Made by a program: the position numbers and the translations under genes. Source: Hyphomicrobiales bacterium (lineage in GTDB: Bacteria > Pseudomonadota > Alphaproteobacteria > Rhizobiales > Xanthobacteraceae). From it: 64,000 bases of DNA. The notes below the pieces were generated by a model, which was not told the origin of the DNA, did no database searches, and was given only the letters and a program-made list of their open reading frames with translations. The stretch lies in assembly GCA_021730985.1 (NCBI GenBank), contig JAKFYI010000030.1:86883-150882 (forward strand). The letters run 5' to 3'. Numbering within the stretch: position 1 is the stretch's first letter; each line of letters begins with the position of its first letter. Positions 58,528-64,000 of this stretch are shown piece after piece.

Positions 58528-59738
58528 TTGGTCGCCGTCGCCGGATACAGACGTGGAAACAAAAACTCCAGCGCTTCGTCGGAAAAGCGCAATGAGACCG
58601 ACCCCTTCTCCGTGTCCGACCCGAGCAATCCGGCATCGATGACCGAGCCGAGAATGCGTCGTGCAGTTCGTTCAGGCAGCCCGGTAATTCGAGAGACCTC
58701 ACCCCGCTCGACTTCGCCGCGCATCAACGCCTCTTCCAGCAGCCGCGCAGCATCCGGCTTCAAGGTTTCGCTGCGTTCGACATAAGCACGCAGCCGCATG
58801 GCAAGCCTGTCGATATCGAATAGCTCAGACATGAACGTAACTTGATCGAGCGACACACGCAGGAACCACAAAACAAACTCGTTCAACGCACGCAGCGAAA
58901 GATTGCCACGTCCATCGATATCGCCTTGCCGGGGCGAGTCGGCAGCGTCCATCATTGTCTTGTATTCGGCGCGGCCCTCAGGCCCTTCAACCAATCCACG
59001 GGACAAACCACGCGAAATTGACCAGAGCCCATTTGCGCCGATGCCCACACTCATGCCCATGGCGTGGCTCATAAGGCGGCTGACGCGACCGTTGCCGTCC
59101 GGGAATGGATGAATGTAGTTGAAGCGATGATGCGCCGCGCCGATCGCCATGATACGGCCGGCTGTGCCCAGCCCTGCAATGCGATAGCGCTCCTCGAAAT
59201 ATTTCATGAAATCGCCGATGCGCTCACTGGAAGGCGGCACATGGCGGCCCACTGCATTGTCATGCTCCGGTTTGGAACGCCATTCGCCGGGCTGCATGAC
59301 AAACTCGCGATCCTTGCCTTTGACGCGCAACATCTCGTCTGGGGCACCCTTGTAAAATTCGCGATGCAGCCAGCGAATGAAGTCCGCTGAAGCCGGCTCG
59401 GGCAGGCTGCCCTCCGCGGCCTGCCGCTCGATCTCACCCTGAACGCGAACATGCGCAGCCGCTTCGATCTGAAAATTGCGGCGGTCTTTGTCCTTGTCGA
59501 ACTCGCCCGCAAGCGCGCGCTGGATGTCGCGCGGGCGCGTATGATGCCCTTCAATGAGATTGCTGTAGTAGGTGTTCATCACCCGGACGAGACCCGCGAG
59601 GTTGGCGGCCGTTTTGGGATGCAGCGCTTTGCCAAGCGTGGCCGCCGCCGCCGACAACTCGGCGACAGCGTCGATAACAGCGGCGCTCGGCTCATCCAGG
59701 AGAGCCGACTCGATCCGTTGCGGCGTTTCCTCAACCAT
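58524..59738 (-). CDS. Fic family protein with C-terminal winged-helix-like domain
   Basis: HPFPDGNGRVSR Fic motif; candidate N-terminal inhibitory motif SNLIEG; C-terminal HTH-like VSRITGLPERTARRILGSVIDAGLL. Confidence 0.94.
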   Translation of the reverse strand: MVEETPQRIESALLDEPSAAVIDAVAELSAAAATLGKALHPKTAANLAGLVRVMNTYYSNLIEGHHTRPRDIQRALAGEFDKDKDRRNFQIEAAAHVRVQGEIERQAAEGSLPEPASADFIRWLHREFYKGAPDEMLRVKGKDREFVMQPGEWRSKPEHDNAVGRHVPPSSERIGDFMKYFEERYRIAGLGTAGRIMAIGAAHHRFNYIHPFPDGNGRVSRLMSHAMGMSVGIGANGLWSISRGLSRGLVEGPEGRAEYKTMMDAADSPRQGDIDGRGNLSLRALNEFVLWFLRVSLDQVTFMSELFDIDRLAMRLRAYVERSETLKPDAARLLEEALMRGEVERGEVSRITGLPERTARRILGSVIDAGLLGSDTEKGSVSLRFSDEALEFLFPRLYPATATN

Positions 59739-59740
59739 AT

Positions 59741-59941
59741 TTGGCCGATCTTACAGCGATATAAGTTATTGAGTATAAATGAAAAAACTGTCACGGCCAA
59801 GATATTTGGCCGATGTATTGGCCGATCTTTTACGGCCACCAATCGCCGCATCCAGGCCGATCTCAAGAGCCAGCAAGCGGCTGGGATTCAACGCGTAAAA
59901 GCACTCACCCGCCAAGTCTGGCCGGGATTTTGGCCGATCTT
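59741..59941. promoter_or_regulatory. iteron/palindrome-containing upstream region of fic
   Basis: TTGGCCGATCTT at 59741, 59818, 59930; variant TTGGCCGATGT at 59806; partial AGGCCGATCT at 59854; perfect dyad CGGCCAA-GATAT-TTGGCCG at 59794-59812. Confidence 0.7.
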
Positions 59942-59959
59942 CAGCGCCCAAAGCGCAAC

Positions 59960-60595
59960 CTAGTAAATCGTCGCCTTCATGCGCTCCGGCGCGATGCGGT
60001 CGTGCTCGGGTCCGCCCAACTTGCCGTCGGTGATCTCGGCGAGGATCGCGCCCGGCGTCGGCAAGGACGATCGCTCGACCTTGGTTGCCGGATCCCACAG
60101 CTTGGAGCGCACGATCGCCTTGGCGCACTGGAAGAAAACCTTGTCCACCGCCACGACGAACACACTGCGCGGCGCCTTGCCCTGCATGATGAAACTCTCG
60201 CACAGCGCGGGATCGGTCGAGATGGTGGCGCGGCCCATAACGCGCAGCGTCTCGCTCACGCCCGGAATGAGAAACAGCAGCGCGACGCGCGGATCGGCGA
60301 TGAGATTTCGCAGGCTGTCGATGCGGTTGTTGCCGCGGCGATCCGGCACCACGATGGTCTTGTCATCGACGACGCGCACGAAGCCATTGGGATCGCCGCG
60401 CGGCGAGCAGTCGAGGCCGTCGGGCCCGATGGTCGCGAGCGCGAAGAACGGCGACGCCTCGATCAGCTTGCGGTACGCCACCGTGACCCGCTCGACCTCC
60501 TTGAACTTGGCCGGCGGATAGACGCCCTCCGAGTAAAGTTCCTCAAGCTGGGCCATGGTCGTGATGGCATGTCCGTTGCCGTTCGCAGCCGTCAT
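59960..60595 (-). CDS. pyridoxamine 5'-phosphate oxidase-like flavin-binding family protein
   Basis: FFALATIGPDGLDCSPRGDPNGFVRVVDDKTIVVPDRRGNNRIDSLRNLIADPRVALLFLIPG. Confidence 0.9.
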   Translation of the reverse strand: MTAANGNGHAITTMAQLEELYSEGVYPPAKFKEVERVTVAYRKLIEASPFFALATIGPDGLDCSPRGDPNGFVRVVDDKTIVVPDRRGNNRIDSLRNLIADPRVALLFLIPGVSETLRVMGRATISTDPALCESFIMQGKAPRSVFVVAVDKVFFQCAKAIVRSKLWDPATKVERSSLPTPGAILAEITDGKLGGPEHDRIAPERMKATIY

Positions 60596-60683
60596 CGCAG
60601 GTCTCCCGATTCCGTCATGCCATCTTACGCCAATGCGAACGGTTTGGCATCATGGCGCAACAACGATCGAATGGAGGAACGCG

Positions 60684-61652
60684 ATGGGCCGGCTCGCTGC
60701 TCGTGCATGCACGGTTTTTCTGGCCTTCGCGATGGCAATGGGCGCGGCCGCCGCCCAGGACTACCCGAACCGGCCGGTGCGGCTGATCGTGCCTTACGGC
60801 GCCGGCGGCGCCTCCGACGTGATGGCCCGCTATCTCGGCCAGAAGCTCGGCGAAGTTCTCGGCCAGACAATCGTGGTGGAGAACCAGGCGGGCGCCGCGG
60901 GCACCGCCGCCTACATCGCCGTGGCGAAGGCTCAGCCCGACGGCTACACGCTGGGCTACGCCACCTCCTCGCTCGCCATCAATGCCGTGCTTAAACCGAA
61001 GCTCGGCTATGACCCGATCCGCGAATTCGTCCCGGTGTCGAATTTCGTCGAGGTGCAGAACGTGCTGGTCGTGCCGGCCACCTCACCCGCCAAGACCGTC
61101 GCCGACCTGGTCGCGATGGCGAAGCAGAACCCGGGCGCGCTGAATTACGTGTCGCTCGGTCCCGGCTCGACGCCGCACCTCTCCGCCGAGTTGTTCCTCA
61201 CCGCCGCCGGCGTGAAGGCGCAGCAGGTGCCCTACAAGCAGACCACCCAGGCCTACACCGACCTGATGGAGAACCGCGTCCAGTTCTGGATCGCGTCGAT
61301 GCCGAGCACGCTGCCGCATGTGCAATCCGGCAAGGTGCGTGCGCTTGCGGTGGCGAGCAACAAACGCGCGGCGGTCTATCCGGACGTGCCGACCTTCATC
61401 GAGTCCGGGGTACAGGCGGAATCGACGTTCTGGCAGGGCGTGTTCGCGCCGACCGGCACGCCGCCCGCGCTGGTCGCGAAGCTGAACGCGGCGGTGCATC
61501 GGGTCGCGGCGATGCCGGAGACAAAGGAATTCTACGGCAAGCTCGGCGCCGAGCTGTCACCCGGCACGCCGGGCGAACTCGCGGCCACCCTCAACAAAGA
61601 GATCGTGAAGTGGGCGAAGATCGCCAAGGACATCGGCCTGGCGACGGACTAG
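60684..61652 (+). CDS. Bug-family tripartite tricarboxylate transporter substrate-binding protein
   Basis: Signal peptide; YPNRPVRLIVPYGAGGASDVMARYLGQKLGEVLGQTIVVENQAGAAGT. Confidence 0.92.
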   Translation: MGRLAARACTVFLAFAMAMGAAAAQDYPNRPVRLIVPYGAGGASDVMARYLGQKLGEVLGQTIVVENQAGAAGTAAYIAVAKAQPDGYTLGYATSSLAINAVLKPKLGYDPIREFVPVSNFVEVQNVLVVPATSPAKTVADLVAMAKQNPGALNYVSLGPGSTPHLSAELFLTAAGVKAQQVPYKQTTQAYTDLMENRVQFWIASMPSTLPHVQSGKVRALAVASNKRAAVYPDVPTFIESGVQAESTFWQGVFAPTGTPPALVAKLNAAVHRVAAMPETKEFYGKLGAELSPGTPGELAATLNKEIVKWAKIAKDIGLATD

Positions 61653-62875
61653 GCCGCCAGCAACTGCCGTCCGTCGTGGCCGGCAATCGCCACATCGAGC
61701 ATCAGTCCACGCGCCACCGGCGCGCCCAGCCGCACGGCGGTGAACTGCTCGGTGCGGCCGATGCCACCCTGCTCGGTCAGCACGCGGCGATGGGCGCCTA
61801 CTTCTCCGTCGAGGTGACGCGCCAGCGCCACGGCGCCCTTGCCGCGCAGCCTTGCCGCGCGCTGCTTGATGACATCGCCTGACACCTGCGGCATCCGTGC
61901 CGCCGGCGTGCCGGGCCGCGGCGAGTACGGAAAGACATGCAGGTGCGTTAGCCCGCATTCGTCCACCAGATCGAGCGAGCGGGCGAACATGTCATCGGTC
62001 TCGGTCGGGAAGCCAGCGATGATATCGCCACCGAACACGACGCCGGGGCGCAGCCGCCGCACCTGATCGCAGAACGCGATGGCGCCGGCGCGGGCGTGAC
62101 GCCGCTTCATGCGCTTGAGGATGAGGTCGTCGCCGGACTGCAGCGACAGATGCAGGTGCGGCATCAGCCTTGGCTCGTTCGCCAGCGCATCGAGCAGATC
62201 GGCATCGCATTCGACCGAATCGATCGAGGACAACCGCAGCCGCTCGATGCCGGGCGCTTCTCGCAGCACGCGCTTCACCAGCGCGCCGAGCGTCGGCGCG
62301 CCAACCGCGCGATAGCTGGTGATGTCGACGCCGGTCAGCACCACCTCGCGATAGCCGTTGTCGGCGAGCCTTCGCACTTGCGCCAGCACATCGGCCGGCG
62401 GCAGCGAGCGCGAATTGCCGCGGCCGAACGGGATCACGCAGAAGGTGCAGCGGTGATCGCAGCCGTTCTGCACCTGGACAAAGCCGCGGGTGTGGCCGTC
62501 CAGCGTATCGACCGGATGCGGCGCCAGATCGCGCGCCGCCATGATATCGCCCACAGCGACGCGTGGACCGGCATCGAGCGCGGCCCAGATTTTTCCGTCG
62601 AGCTTTTCCTCATTGCCGAGAACATGATCGACCTCCGGCATCGCGGCAAAGCGGGCCGGCGCGATCTGCGCCGCGCAGCCGGTGACGACGATGCGCGCGC
62701 CGGGCCGCTCGCGCCGCGCCTTACGGATCGCCTGACGCGCCTGGCGTTCGGCTTCGGACGTGACCGCGCAGGTGTTCACCACCACCGCATCGCCCAGCGC
62801 GGCGGCATGACGGCGGATCACTTCGGACTCGGAAATGTTGAGCCGGCAGCCGAACGTCAGGACATCGATGCTCAT
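61649..62875 (-). CDS. mtaB: tRNA (t6A37) methylthiotransferase MtaB-like radical SAM enzyme
   Basis: [40 protein letters not shown] radical-SAM CxxxCxxC. Confidence 0.93.
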   Translation of the reverse strand: MSIDVLTFGCRLNISESEVIRRHAAALGDAVVVNTCAVTSEAERQARQAIRKARRERPGARIVVTGCAAQIAPARFAAMPEVDHVLGNEEKLDGKIWAALDAGPRVAVGDIMAARDLAPHPVDTLDGHTRGFVQVQNGCDHRCTFCVIPFGRGNSRSLPPADVLAQVRRLADNGYREVVLTGVDITSYRAVGAPTLGALVKRVLREAPGIERLRLSSIDSVECDADLLDALANEPRLMPHLHLSLQSGDDLILKRMKRRHARAGAIAFCDQVRRLRPGVVFGGDIIAGFPTETDDMFARSLDLVDECGLTHLHVFPYSPRPGTPAARMPQVSGDVIKQRAARLRGKGAVALARHLDGEVGAHRRVLTEQGGIGRTEQFTAVRLGAPVARGLMLDVAIAGHDGRQLLAA

Positions 62876-63744
62876 GCCAGACCCGCGAACAGCGACGCGG
62901 GAAACCGGCCCTCGTATTCGAACTGCACCGGGCCTGTCATCAGCACATGGTTGTCGGCCTCGCGCCATTCGATGTCGAGATCGCCGCCCGGCAGCGTGAT
63001 CCGCACCTTGCGCCCGGTGCGCTTGAGCCGCGCCGCCGCCACGGCCGCGGCGCAGGCGGCCGAGCCGCACGCCTTGGTCAGTCCCGCGCCGCGCTCCCAG
63101 GTGCGGATCGCGATGTGCTCGCGCGACGTCACATGGGCGAGCGTGATATTCGCGCGCTCCGGAAAGATCGGATGGTTCTCGAGCAGCGGGCCGAACTTGG
63201 CGAGATCGTAGATGCCGACGTCATCGACCCAGAAGATGGCGTGCGGATTTCCCATGCTCACCGCCGAAGGCGAGTGCAGGATCGGCTTGTCGATCGGGCC
63301 GATCTGCAATTCGATGGCGCGGGTGTCGCGGAACTCCTCGGCGAGCGGAATGTCCTTCCAGCCGAACTGCGGCTCGCCCATGTCCACGGTGAAGCGGCCG
63401 TCGGCATTCTTCCAGGCCTGCAGCACGCGGCCGTCGATCTCGAACGCCAGCTTGTCCCGGCCGGTCGCCTGGGCCACCAGCGAGGCGACACAGCGCATGC
63501 CGTTGCCGCAGGCGCCGGCCTCCGAGCCATCGTTGTTGAAGACGCGGACCAGCGATTCCGTCCCCGCCGTGCGCGGCGGGTAGAGCGCCATCATCTGATC
63601 GTAGGGCGCGCCGCCATCCGCCGACGCGGCGGCGCGGGCGGCGGCGGCTTCGATCGCCAGCGGCTGGGCGCGCATGTCCACGACGACGATCTCGTTGCCG
63701 AGACCGTTCATCTTGACGAACGGGCGGTTGGACAGCGCGCTCAT
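62872..63744 (-). CDS. dapF: diaminopimelate epimerase
   Basis: [44 protein letters not shown]. Confidence 0.96.
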   Translation of the reverse strand: MSALSNRPFVKMNGLGNEIVVVDMRAQPLAIEAAAARAAASADGGAPYDQMMALYPPRTAGTESLVRVFNNDGSEAGACGNGMRCVASLVAQATGRDKLAFEIDGRVLQAWKNADGRFTVDMGEPQFGWKDIPLAEEFRDTRAIELQIGPIDKPILHSPSAVSMGNPHAIFWVDDVGIYDLAKFGPLLENHPIFPERANITLAHVTSREHIAIRTWERGAGLTKACGSAACAAAVAAARLKRTGRKVRITLPGGDLDIEWREADNHVLMTGPVQFEYEGRFPASLFAGLA

Positions 63745-63905
63745 GAAGCCCTCAATGCGCGGGGTTTATATGGGGAAACGCCGAGCCAAGACCAGAGGCG
63801 GCTTGCGCCGGGCACGGCACACAGCCATTTCAGCCATATCGCAATGTTGCGGAAATGCTAGATATCCGTCGCGCCGAGTCGGGGCGCAGTGCCAGGGAGA
63901 CATCG

Positions 63906-64000
63906 ATGACGCGCCCGCTGCGGGCCATAGCCGTCGCCGTTGTGCTGGTGCTTGCCCTGGCACCGCAGGCGCACGCCCAGGCTCCGTCGCCCACCCAGAC
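63906..64000 (+). CDS. N-terminus of secreted protein, truncated by window edge
   Basis: MTRPLRAIAVAVVLVLALAPQAHAQAPSPTQ, typical Sec signal peptide with AxA. Confidence 0.6.
   Translation, partial: MTRPLRAIAVAVVLVLALAPQAHAQAPSPTQ

Noticed and set aside
59739-59960. CRISPR or tandem-repeat array upstream of fic
   Set aside because: Repeat spacing is irregular (12-76 bp) and units are only about 12 bp; fits operator iterons better.

Overview
This 64-kb window is high-GC alphaproteobacterial chromosome. Gene families and order look Rhizobiales-like (Bradyrhizobium/Rhodopseudomonas/Xanthobacteraceae-type), but this is inferred without any search. Most of it is housekeeping: atpHAGDC, priA, xerC, a TCA-cycle operon (mdh-sucCD-sucAB-lpd), zapE, acnA, ccmABCDG, ftsY, yciB, mtaB and dapF. 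Accessory blocks lie between these: (i) about 11.5 kb between atpH and priA with an MBL/pseudo-receiver/GAF protein, a polysaccharide deacetylase, MFS/SMR/DMT transporters, a ThDP enzyme and three Bug-type solute receptors; (ii) an RND efflux pair between zapE and mdh; (iii) tandem BI-1 paralogs; (iv) a Fic-family gene with an iteron/palindrome-rich upstream region. No CRISPR array, rRNA, tRNA, transposase or prophage was recognised. The points most worth a second look are the fic promoter architecture, an orphan + strand terminator with a paired 5' stem between two minus-strand genes (candidate C-rich sRNA at about 47568-47714), the MBL-pseudoREC-GAF protein with Asp->Glu at the expected phosphoacceptor position, and REP-like hairpin repeats in the gaps of the atp and suc operons whose stems differ by compensatory changes. 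Start codons were adjusted by eye from the ORF track. Product names are family-level recognition from protein motifs, with no database check.
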